A program made the translations under genes and the position numbers. Shown here piece by piece: positions 8,619-15,876 of a stretch of 64,000 nt of DNA (the first letter of the stretch is position 1; each line of letters opens with the position of its first letter). A model generated the notes under the pieces. That model was not told the DNA's origin and searched no databases. It worked only from the letters and a program-made list of their open reading frames with translations. Source of the stretch: JAEXZL01 sp049943125 (GTDB taxonomy: Bacteria > Bacillota > Clostridia > Clostridiales > Clostridiaceae); the NCBI RefSeq assembly GCF_049943125.1, contig NZ_CP188040.1, positions 1,922,001-1,986,000 on the forward strand. The letters are read 5' to 3'.

Positions 8619-9849
8619 AAAGGAGCTATTGGAGTTTTATATTGGTCTTATTCAGGATGACTTTGTGCCTTATTGGCTTAAGTATTATGACTACGAAAAG
8701 AAAGGAATTCTTAATTGTATCAATAACTATGGTGATGAAAAATTAAGTGATAACAAATTTACTTGGTCTCAAGGACGCTATCTGTGGGTTATGAGCAGGC
8801 TTTATAATTTAAATAAGTCAGGAATATTTCCACATATAGATAATAATGAGTTGCTTGTGCAGATGGAAGGGACCTATGATTTTATAACGAAAAATTCAAT
8901 ATATGGAGCTAATATCTGCTGCTTTCTTTTAGATAGAGAGGGTAACAAGCTCCTAGATGAAAAAACAAAACGCTTTGATGCCAGCATATTTGCCGATTGC
9001 TTTGCTCTAATAGGCATGGCTCAATTTACTAAGACCATGGAAAGAAGAGAAAACCTCACTGAGGTGGAGACCCTGCTAAATAGTATTATTCACCGTGTTG
9101 AGAAGGGAGATTTTCTCACAGAACCATATCCTATTCCTGAAGGCTATAAGGTGCACTCTATACCCATGATAATGGTTAACACTCTTTATGAATTTATTAA
9201 GATGAAGGAGCATTTTAACCTTCCTTGTGATAGGGAAAAGAAATATGCACTTTTGAAAATCCGTACAATATTGGAAGAGCACTATGACAAGGGTTATATC
9301 AGAGAATATATTTCAACGGATGAAAATTATGAAAAGCTTATGGTGGACCGCCATATAAATCCTGGACATACTCTAGAGGACCTATGGTTCTGTGTAGAAT
9401 TCTTAAAGGATTATGGAAACCTACAGGAATATCTCTCCAGAATCACTGAGATTGCTAGGAAGTCCTTCGATATTGGCTGGGATCCTGTATATGGAGGACT
9501 TCTAAGATACGTAGATAAGGAGGGTGGTGAGCCTAAGGGCAGCTATGGAGATAGTACCTTTGAAGCTCTTATCAGGAGTACCTGGGACATGAAGCTGTGG
9601 TGGCCTCATTCAGAGACTCTATATCTATTTCTATATCTTTATGAGCTCACAGGGGAAGAAGACTTGCTAGAAAGATATGAGAAGTCCTCTAAGTATATAT
9701 TTGATACCTTTCCAAATAAAGAGCTTGGAGAGTGGATTCAAATCAGAAAAAGGGATGGAAGCCCTGAGGAAAAGGTCGTGGCCCTTCCTGTTAAGGATCC
9801 CTTCCACATTCTTAGAAACTTCATTAAGATAGTAGAGCTTTATATATAG
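8611..9849 (+). CDS. N-acylglucosamine 2-epimerase (AGE) family protein
   Basis: The 412-aa length and the (alpha/alpha)6-barrel landmarks fit the AGE/cellobiose 2-epimerase family: WSQGRYLWVMSRLY in the first third, NPGHTLEDLWF with the conserved His, then KLWWPHSETLYLFLYLYELTG-like residues (about 330-350) and a final DPFHILR with another catalytic-type His. Members interconvert GlcNAc and ManNAc or epimerise other sugars at C2. Its place between a deaminase-like and a deacetylase-like gene argues for an amino-sugar substrate, for example feeding ManNAc into the GlcNAc route. It overlaps nagB by 8 bases. Substrate is inference. Confidence 0.88.
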   Translation: MNKKELLEFYIGLIQDDFVPYWLKYYDYEKKGILNCINNYGDEKLSDNKFTWSQGRYLWVMSRLYNLNKSGIFPHIDNNELLVQMEGTYDFITKNSIYGANICCFLLDREGNKLLDEKTKRFDASIFADCFALIGMAQFTKTMERRENLTEVETLLNSIIHRVEKGDFLTEPYPIPEGYKVHSIPMIMVNTLYEFIKMKEHFNLPCDREKKYALLKIRTILEEHYDKGYIREYISTDENYEKLMVDRHINPGHTLEDLWFCVEFLKDYGNLQEYLSRITEIARKSFDIGWDPVYGGLLRYVDKEGGEPKGSYGDSTFEALIRSTWDMKLWWPHSETLYLFLYLYELTGEEDLLERYEKSSKYIFDTFPNKELGEWIQIRKRDGSPEEKVVALPVKDPFHILRNFIKIVELYI

Positions 9850-9887
9850 ATAGAAATTAAATAAATTTACATGAAAGGAGGAATACC

Positions 9888-11072
9888 ATGGCTACAGTGA
9901 AGTTTATAAATTGCAGGATAATTACCTCTACAGGAATATATCCTGGGGAAGTATTAGTCCGGGATGGTGTTATCCATAGGGTTGTCTTTGGAGGAACTAT
10001 TGATGAAGCTTGTGAGGAGGTTATAGATGTTCAGAATAAATATCTATCTCCAGGCTTTATTGATGTACACACTCATGGAGCTGGTGGTGCTGATTTTATG
10101 GATGGCAGCTTGGAGGCTATTTATCAGAGCTGTAGAGCTCATATGGAATATGGGACAACTTCCATTGTTCCAACTACCATAACAAGCACAAAGGAATCTC
10201 TTCTATCCTTTGTGGAGCTTTTTAATCAGGTGGATTTACAGAGAGAGGATATGCCTAATATCCTGGGGCTTCACCTGGAGGGGCCCTATTTCGCCTATGA
10301 GCAAAGGGGGGCACAGGATTCAAAGTATCTTAGAAATCCAACCCCAGAGGAGTATCAAGAGGTGCTTAAAAGAACTGATAGGATACTTAGATGGTCCTTT
10401 GCTGTTGAGCTAGAGGGAGCAGATGCTTTCTTGGAGGCCCTCAGAGATCATGGGATAATAAGCTCTCTTGCTCATTCCGATGCTAGCTGTGAGCAGGTAT
10501 TCAGAGCCTATGAAAATGGAATATCAGCCTTGACTCATTTTTATTCTGCCATGTCTGGAGTAAAGAGAGTTAATGCCTACAGGATTGCTGGAGCCATTGA
10601 AGCAGGCTATTTACTGGATGATCTTTACGTTGAGGTGATAGCTGATGGGAAGCATCTGCCAAAGGAGCTGCTTCAATTAATCTATAAGGTTAAGGGAGCT
10701 GATAGAATCTGCCTGGTAACAGATTCTATGAGGGCAGCATCGATGCCTGATGGATATTATAAGCTGGGTAATAAGGATGAAGGAATGGATACGGTGGTAG
10801 AGGATGGAGTGGCTAAGCTTCTTGATAGAACTGCCTTTGCTGGTAGCACCGCTACAGCAGATAGGCTTATCCGTACCATGTATGAACTCACAGCTGCTCC
10901 GCTGCATCAGGTGGTTAAAATGATGACATTAAGTCCTGCCAAGCTCCTAAGGATTGATGATAAAAAAGGCTCCATAGCCCCTGGAAAGGATGGAGATTTA
11001 GTTATCTTTGATGATAATATAGCTGTTGAACTTGTGATGGTAAAGGGAAGGATTATGAAGAATATACTTTAG
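9888..11072 (+). CDS. nagA: N-acetylglucosamine-6-phosphate deacetylase-like amidohydrolase
   Basis: The TIM-barrel amidohydrolase hydrolyses N-acetylglucosamine-6-phosphate to glucosamine-6-phosphate. Visible landmarks: FIDVHTHGAGGADFMDG (HxH metal site), LHLEGPYF with the metal-binding Glu, AHSDAS and THFYSAMSG with metal His residues, and CLVTDSM with the catalytic Asp. The 394-aa length is normal. RBS AAAGGAGG sits ahead of ATG 9888, 38 bases after the epimerase stop, and the gene closes the three-gene operon at the 11105 hairpin. The THFYSAMSGVKR and TDSMRAASMPDG variants differ from classic NagA (THLFNAM, TDA), matching the divergent NagB partner. Confidence 0.9.
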   Translation: MATVKFINCRIITSTGIYPGEVLVRDGVIHRVVFGGTIDEACEEVIDVQNKYLSPGFIDVHTHGAGGADFMDGSLEAIYQSCRAHMEYGTTSIVPTTITSTKESLLSFVELFNQVDLQREDMPNILGLHLEGPYFAYEQRGAQDSKYLRNPTPEEYQEVLKRTDRILRWSFAVELEGADAFLEALRDHGIISSLAHSDASCEQVFRAYENGISALTHFYSAMSGVKRVNAYRIAGAIEAGYLLDDLYVEVIADGKHLPKELLQLIYKVKGADRICLVTDSMRAASMPDGYYKLGNKDEGMDTVVEDGVAKLLDRTAFAGSTATADRLIRTMYELTAAPLHQVVKMMTLSPAKLLRIDDKKGSIAPGKDGDLVIFDDNIAVELVMVKGRIMKNIL

Positions 11073-11104
11073 AAAAAAGGCTTTTATGCTTTAACTATAT
11101 ATAA

Positions 11105-11140
11105 AGAGGGCTTTAATATTCTATATTAAGTCCCTTTTTT
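11105..11140 (+). terminator. Terminator of the amino-sugar operon
   Basis: AGGGCTTTAATAT pairs with ATATTAAGTCCCT with one mismatch and is followed by TTTTTT. Confidence 0.8.
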
Positions 11141-11258
11141 ACCTAGTAGAAATTTATATTAATCACTGTTAAATTTTATTGTATATATAAATTGCTGTCA
11201 CTATATAAATAAAGCTATCTATATTATATTATAAGTATTTTGTATGGAAGGAAAGCAG

Positions 11259-12440
11259 ATGTACGTTTATGTAAATCCTAGCCTTTATGGATATATGTAT
11301 TATCCCAATAATTGTTGCGGATATGCTCCTTATTATCCAGTTTACTCCAATTGTAAAGGCTGCAAGAATAACGTTGCTTATTATGGGACTCAGGAAAAAC
11401 ATAATAAGAGAAGTGAGAATATGGTAAGTAATGAGCGCCGAGAAGTAGCTCTTCAGGAGCAAAAGTTTATTCCTAAGGAATTCAGTATTTCCTATCCCTT
11501 TCTACTGAAGAATCAGCCAATAATCCCAGAGCAACCCCCAAGACCACCAGTAGGACCTGGAGGACAAGGTGGCCCAATGGGTCCAGGAAATCAGCAGCCA
11601 CCAAGGCCACCAGTAGGACCAGGAGGACAAGGCGGACCAATGGGGCCGGGGAATCAACAACCACCAAGGCCACCGATGGGACCTGGGGGACAAGGCGGAC
11701 CAATGGGTCAAGGTAACCAGCAGCCTCCAAGGCCACCATTAGGACCTGGGGGACAGGGTGGCCCAATGGGTCCAGGAAACCAGCAACCCCCAAGGCCACC
11801 GATGGGACCTGGAGAACAAGGGGGTCAAATGGGTCAAGGTAATCAGCAACCACCAAGGCCACCAGTAGGGCCTGGAGGACAGGGCGGGAATGCCCAAGGG
11901 CAGCCTAATAATCAGGGAAGAGAAGAGACTATTAATGGGTTAAATCAAGCAATAATTGATAAGGTGGCTGGTCTATTTAAATCACAGGTTCTTGTACCTG
12001 AGAAGGTGGATTTTTCTGAGGTTTATGGCACTTATGAGGACACCTTAAATGACAATGGTATTGTCAGCATACTCTTTGATATGTATACCTATGTGGATAA
12101 AGCAGCTCATGGACTATCTGTTTATGACTCAATAACCTTTAATGCTAATACGGGACAGATATACAGCTTTAGTGATTTATTCAATCCAAGAACTAACTAT
12201 ATAGCGGAGCTGAATCGGCTCGCACAGGAATATATTCAGAAAAACAATGTAACCTTGCTGAAGCCCTTTGGTGGAGTTGAAGAGAATCAGGCCTTCTATC
12301 TTACCCCCAATAGCCTTGTTATGTACTATCAGGTTTATAGGTATACCCCTTACTATTATGGTTTGTTCAAAATAGAGATACCTTATACCAGGATTAGAAA
12401 TCTTTTAGGACCTTTGAGTCCAATAAATAAGCTTATATAG
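11259..12440 (+). CDS. Gly/Pro-rich tandem-repeat protein with C-terminal DUF3298-like domain
   Basis: A three-part protein of 393 aa. The first 40 residues are unusually rich in Tyr and Cys (MYVYVNPSLYGYMYYPNNCC). A short linker leads to six tandem 21-residue units of the form QPPRPPVGPGGQGGPMGPGNQ. The last 170 residues form a globular domain resembling the DUF3298/RsiV-type fold of clostridial and bacillary envelope proteins. No signal peptide is visible. Start ATG 11259 is 6 bases after GGAAGGA; ATG 11244 lies before the Shine-Dalgarno. A spore-coat or surface role is plausible from composition but unproven. It is monocistronic and converges on the flavoenzyme gene. Confidence 0.75.
   Translation: MYVYVNPSLYGYMYYPNNCCGYAPYYPVYSNCKGCKNNVAYYGTQEKHNKRSENMVSNERREVALQEQKFIPKEFSISYPFLLKNQPIIPEQPPRPPVGPGGQGGPMGPGNQQPPRPPVGPGGQGGPMGPGNQQPPRPPMGPGGQGGPMGQGNQQPPRPPLGPGGQGGPMGPGNQQPPRPPMGPGEQGGQMGQGNQQPPRPPVGPGGQGGNAQGQPNNQGREETINGLNQAIIDKVAGLFKSQVLVPEKVDFSEVYGTYEDTLNDNGIVSILFDMYTYVDKAAHGLSVYDSITFNANTGQIYSFSDLFNPRTNYIAELNRLAQEYIQKNNVTLLKPFGGVEENQAFYLTPNSLVMYYQVYRYTPYYYGLFKIEIPYTRIRNLLGPLSPINKLI
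11532..11909 (+). repeat. Six tandem 63-bp coding repeats
   Basis: Six consecutive in-frame 63-base units encode 21 residues each. Copies 1-5 vary at the seventh residue (V, V, M, L, M) and at G/Q positions; copy 6 degenerates after GPGGQGG. Synonymous differences between copies show the array is not entirely recent. Confidence 0.95.
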
Positions 12441-12516
12441 AGTCTTTTAAAATAATATCATTTGTGATATTCCAAGAGAGCAGATAATGAAGCTAATTAA
12501 TGAATAATAGCAATGA

Positions 12517-12557
12517 AAAAGAGGCATCCACTGATAACTTAGTGAGAGGCCTCTTTT
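12517..12557. terminator. Bidirectional terminator between convergent genes
   Basis: AAAAGAGGC (12517-12525) pairs with GCCTCTTTT (12549-12557), with an inner CACT/AGTG stem. It gives T-runs in both directions, serving the repeat-protein gene and the minus-strand flavoenzyme gene. Confidence 0.8.
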
Positions 12558-12594
12558 GTTAGCTATATAGAGTTTTATATAATTTCTTTGTGAA

Positions 12595-14529
12595 CTAGAT
12601 GCTAGCAGCCAGCTCCCAAGCTTCTTGAGTGCAGTTAAGGGCTCGTCGTGCTCTTAAGGCATCTCCAATAACATGATAGGTAAGTCCATTATTATCACAG
12701 TATTCCTTGATATCCTCAAAGGCTCTGGATCTAGCCCCTACGGCTATTACCACAGAGTCACATTCTACTTCTGAAAGCTCTCCATCCTTATTGATGATTA
12801 TGGAGTTTTCTTTGATTTCGGTGCATTGAGCATTGGTTATGGTCTTTACACCATTTTTGTAGAGGCTTTCCATAACACAGATTTTTCTTAACTGGCCTAA
12901 ATCCTTAGCTACAGCATCAAGCATCTCTATAACGGTTATTTCCTCAACCTTGTGTGTAAGTAATTCTGCAACCTCAAGACCTACAAGTCCACCACCTATA
13001 ACAGCAACTCTGCCTTTTGGCATAATCTTTCCTGAAAGTACTTCATGGGAGTTAGAAACTGTAGGTAAGTCTGCACCAGGAATCCTAAGCTTTATGGGCT
13101 CTGAACCAATAGCTATAATTAATTCATCTGGAGAAACCTCCTGAAGAGTGTCTAAGGTTAAAGGTGTATTTAATCTTACTTCAATTCCTTCCTTCATCAC
13201 CTGCTTTGCCATACTTAAAGCAGACTCAGCTATTTCTTCCTTTCTAGGAGCTGCTCCAGCAATTACAAACTGTCCACCAAGAGCAGGGGAGGCCTCAAGG
13301 ATTATTGGCTCATGTCCTCTTTCCTTAAGCTTCATAGCAGCTTCCATACCAGCAACTCCGCCTCCAGCAACTAAAATTCTTTTTGGACTCTCAGTCTTTA
13401 TAAATTCTAATTCGCCCTCTCTGCATAGGCCAGGGTTTCTAAGACAGGTTATATGTGGAGCATCAGGATTAACAAAACCATCGAAGCAGCCTTGATTGCA
13501 GCCAACACAACGAATAATTTCGTCCTCTCTGCCTTCCATAGCCTTTTGACAGAAGTAAGGGTCTGCCAGCTGTCCTCTTCCGATAACCACCATATCAGCC
13601 TTGTCTTCTTCTAGTATCCTTTCAGCAAAGTCAGGGGTATTTATTCTTCCTACTGCAACAGTGAGCATTCCTGTTTCTTTTCTTATTTTTGCTGCATTAT
13701 CCACATTGAAGCCTCTAGGAAGATCCACAGGAGGAACTTCAAACTTAACGGATGCATTGGCGAGATTACCTCTGGATACGTCTAAAACATCTACACCGGC
13801 TTCACCTGCCATCTTACAGAAGCTTATGATGTCTTCTATAGTTAGTCCATTTTCAGAATAATCATCCTGGGCAACAACTCTCATGAAGAGGGGCATGTCT
13901 TCAGGCATATTTCTTCTTATAGCTCTTATACATTCTAGGGCATACCTAGCTCTATTCTCTAAAGAGCCGCCGTATTCATCTTCTCTTCTATTAGTAACTG
14001 GGCTTAAAAATGCATGAGGAGAATAACCATGACCGCCATGAAACTCTAAACAGTCTACTCCAGCCTCTACTGCTCTTTTAGCAGCTTGGCCAAAAGCTTC
14101 TACAATTTCATGGATAAGCTCCTTAGAGGCCGCTTTAAAGGTAAGGTTCTCGTTTACTGGCAAATCAGAAGGAACTACAGTTATTGCTTCCCCATAGCTA
14201 GTAACTGCTATACCACCCTGCCACAATTGAAGACCTATCTTACCACCATGGCTATGAACTGCATCTACAAGCTTCTTTATTCCAGGAATAAATTTATCAT
14301 CCCCTATAGATAAAAACTCTCTAGGTGCTGAAGGGGTGTGTACTGAGGTTACCTCTGTAAAATTAAGTCCGCAGCCACCCTTTGCTCTTTCTACATGGTA
14401 GTTTATAAGTCTATCAGTAACGAAGCGATCTTTAGTAGGCATCTTTGTGCCCATAGCAGGAAATACAATACGATTCTTAAGTTCTAAGCCTCTGATTTTA
14501 ATAGGGGTAAATAGTTTTTTAAAGCTCAT
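12595..14529 (-). CDS. NADH:flavin oxidoreductase / 2-enoate reductase family flavoprotein
   Basis: The 644-aa protein has the architecture of 2-enoate and 2,4-dienoyl reductases: an N-terminal old-yellow-enzyme TIM barrel binding FMN (about 1-330, with FHGGHGYSPHAFLSPVTNRR), a 4Fe-4S loop CVGCNQGC followed by a distal Cys in ITCLRNP (about 340-370), then FAD- and NAD(P)-binding Rossmann domains with VAGGGVAGMEAA and VIGGGLVGLEVA. Relatives reduce activated C=C bonds such as enoates in amino-acid fermentation; the substrate here is unknown. The TetR gene lies upstream on the same strand, and palindromes at 14585 and 14649 lie in its control region. Confidence 0.9.
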   Translation of the reverse strand: MSFKKLFTPIKIRGLELKNRIVFPAMGTKMPTKDRFVTDRLINYHVERAKGGCGLNFTEVTSVHTPSAPREFLSIGDDKFIPGIKKLVDAVHSHGGKIGLQLWQGGIAVTSYGEAITVVPSDLPVNENLTFKAASKELIHEIVEAFGQAAKRAVEAGVDCLEFHGGHGYSPHAFLSPVTNRREDEYGGSLENRARYALECIRAIRRNMPEDMPLFMRVVAQDDYSENGLTIEDIISFCKMAGEAGVDVLDVSRGNLANASVKFEVPPVDLPRGFNVDNAAKIRKETGMLTVAVGRINTPDFAERILEEDKADMVVIGRGQLADPYFCQKAMEGREDEIIRCVGCNQGCFDGFVNPDAPHITCLRNPGLCREGELEFIKTESPKRILVAGGGVAGMEAAMKLKERGHEPIILEASPALGGQFVIAGAAPRKEEIAESALSMAKQVMKEGIEVRLNTPLTLDTLQEVSPDELIIAIGSEPIKLRIPGADLPTVSNSHEVLSGKIMPKGRVAVIGGGLVGLEVAELLTHKVEEITVIEMLDAVAKDLGQLRKICVMESLYKNGVKTITNAQCTEIKENSIIINKDGELSEVECDSVVIAVGARSRAFEDIKEYCDNNGLTYHVIGDALRARRALNCTQEAWELAASI

Positions 14530-14584
14530 AATGATTTATCCTCCCTTATAATTCTTTTATTAATTTATATATTTTTTAATTTGT

Positions 14585-14598
14585 TTGTTAATTAACAA
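14585..14598. promoter_or_regulatory. 14-bp perfect palindrome upstream of the flavoenzyme gene
   Basis: TTGTTAATTAACAA is its own reverse complement and lies 56-69 bases upstream of the minus-strand start at 14529. It is a candidate operator for the adjacent TetR protein. It resembles two Rex half-sites but lacks the usual spacer. Confidence 0.45.
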
Positions 14599-14648
14599 TC
14601 TTTATGAGTTGATTATACTAGATGTTGGAAATTAAATCAATATGTTTT

Positions 14649-14661
14649 AAACAAATTGTTT
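14649..14661. promoter_or_regulatory. Second palindrome between the flavoenzyme and tetR genes
   Basis: AAACAA-A-TTGTTT is a perfect inverted repeat with a one-base centre. It shares the ATTGTT half-site with the tetR upstream site at 15331. Confidence 0.35.
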
Positions 14662-14712
14662 TAAAAATAACAAAAATAATAGCTGCACATAAAAGCTGCA
14701 GCTACTTTCCTG

Positions 14713-15300
14713 TTACTTACTGTAATTTAATTGTTTTAACAGCATTTTTATATATTTTATTCTTGCCTCTTTATCATATAAATCCATATTTCTATAACCT
14801 ACCGGCTCTGAATTAAGCAGAGGATATAATATGGAGGACATAAAAACTGTATTCTTAAAGGATAGGTCTTCCCCTGAGGTATTCAGTATTTCAGCCAGCA
14901 GGCTTACAAGCTTTAGATTAACCTTCTCAGTTATAGTTAGTATTTTTTCATCCAGGGGATTTACATATTGATTTTTCCTGGCTTCCTTAAGGATAGCCAG
15001 TATACCTGGGTATCTAATAGCATATTCCATGATCTCATTTGCAGCAATTATAAGACGATCTTCCGGCGGAAGAGTTGTATCATCTATCATTTGATAGGCT
15101 GAAAGGGTATTTTCTATGTAAAACTCCTTTACCTTAATAAATAGGTTTTCCTTGGTGCCAAAATAATAATTGATAGCACTTACATTTACTGATGCTTCTT
15201 TAACAATGGTTCTAACAGGGACGTTAAATGAGCCGGTTTTTCCTATGAGATATAGGGTTTTATCGAGTATTTTTTCCTGTATACTATTAAGCTCTCGCAT
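14713..15300 (-). CDS. TetR family transcriptional regulator
   Basis: The N-terminal helix-turn-helix (ILDKTLYLIGKTGSFNVPVR, then SVNVSAINYYFGTKENLF, about residues 10-55) is typical of TetR repressors; the remaining 140 residues would form the ligand-binding and dimerisation domain. ATG 15300 is chosen because AGGAGG lies just upstream (complement of 15303-15308); an extended frame from 15336 has no site. It is 183 bases upstream of the flavoenzyme gene on the same strand and probably controls it and itself through the palindromes at 14585, 14649 and 15331. Ligand unknown. Confidence 0.88.
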   Translation of the reverse strand: MRELNSIQEKILDKTLYLIGKTGSFNVPVRTIVKEASVNVSAINYYFGTKENLFIKVKEFYIENTLSAYQMIDDTTLPPEDRLIIAANEIMEYAIRYPGILAILKEARKNQYVNPLDEKILTITEKVNLKLVSLLAEILNTSGEDLSFKNTVFMSSILYPLLNSEPVGYRNMDLYDKEARIKYIKMLLKQLNYSK

Positions 15301-15330
15301 ATTTCCTCCTAGATAACAACAAAATAAATA

Positions 15331-15342
15331 GTTCAATTGTTC
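15331..15342. promoter_or_regulatory. Possible operator upstream of tetR
   Basis: GTTCAATTGTTC contains the core CAATTG palindrome and the AATTGTT half-site also found at 14655-14661. It lies 31-42 bases ahead of the tetR start codon, where an autoregulatory site would be expected. Confidence 0.3.
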
Positions 15343-15459
15343 TAAATCAATAATAGCATACTAGGAAAGGTTAAATATAGATAAGAATAATATTTATTTC
15401 CCAAGAAATTAGCTTGTGTTATGTCGATAAATAAAGATTGATATATACAGTTAATATGT

Positions 15460-15487
15460 TTGAAAAATCTGCAAATTATGTTAAAAT
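15460..15487 (+). promoter_or_regulatory. Promoter of the hydrogenase cluster
   Basis: TTGAAA (15460-15465) and TAAAAT (15482-15487) are separated by 16 bases, about 110 bases before the first gene of the cluster. No clear Rex operator was found beside it. Confidence 0.5.
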
Positions 15488-15599
15488 AATATCAAAGTAG
15501 AAAAAATTATAATTAGGCTTTACGTGAAAGAAGAAAAGCTGATGAATTAAAAAAGAAATGTAGGGTCTAAAGGCTATTGTAAATAAGGAGGATGTCTTC

Positions 15600-15839
15600 G
15601 TGAAAATTATTGTGTGTATAGGAAGCTCCTGTCATTTAAAGGGTTCCAGGCTGGTAGTTGAACAGCTTCAGGAACTTATCATAGAGAATAAGCTAGAGGA
15701 TAAGGTAAGCTTATGCGGTTCCTTCTGCATGAATAACTGTATAAGTGGAGTGACTGTAGAAGTAGGGGATAAAGTATATTCTCTCCAGCCAGAGAGTACA
15801 AGGGCTTTCTTTGAGGAAGAGATAATGAAGAGATTGTGA
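15600..15839 (+). CDS. Thioredoxin-like [2Fe-2S] mini-ferredoxin
   Basis: A 79-aa stand-alone version of the thioredoxin-like 2Fe-2S domain found in NuoE/HydC. The likely ligands are Cys6 and Cys11 (CIGSSC) and Cys43 and Cys47 (CMNNC); an extra Cys39 is present. GTG 15600 follows AAGGAGG by a normal gap. It is the first gene of the hydrogenase cluster, 37 bases ahead of hydS, and is paralogous to the 86-aa protein that closes the cluster at 22793. A role in electron transfer to or from the sensory hydrogenase is inference. Confidence 0.85.
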   Translation: MKIIVCIGSSCHLKGSRLVVEQLQELIIENKLEDKVSLCGSFCMNNCISGVTVEVGDKVYSLQPESTRAFFEEEIMKRL

Positions 15840-15876
15840 CCAATACGTATATGCTTTGAGAAGGGAAAGGAAAGAG

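Noticed and set aside
11482..11862. Long minus-strand open frame opposite the Gly/Pro repeats
   Set aside because: It is a low-complexity shadow of the 63-base repeats with no ribosome binding site or plausible protein composition.
11532..11909. CRISPR array
   Set aside because: Units are contiguous coding repeats without spacers.
13148..13495. Plus-strand frame opposite the flavoenzyme gene
   Set aside because: It is antisense to a conserved domain, with no ribosome binding site or family resemblance.
14585..14598. Rex (NADH/NAD+) operator
   Set aside because: Half-sites TTGTTAA and TTAACAA abut directly; Rex sites in Clostridia normally have a 4-base spacer, and a TetR gene is adjacent. 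It remains a weak alternative.
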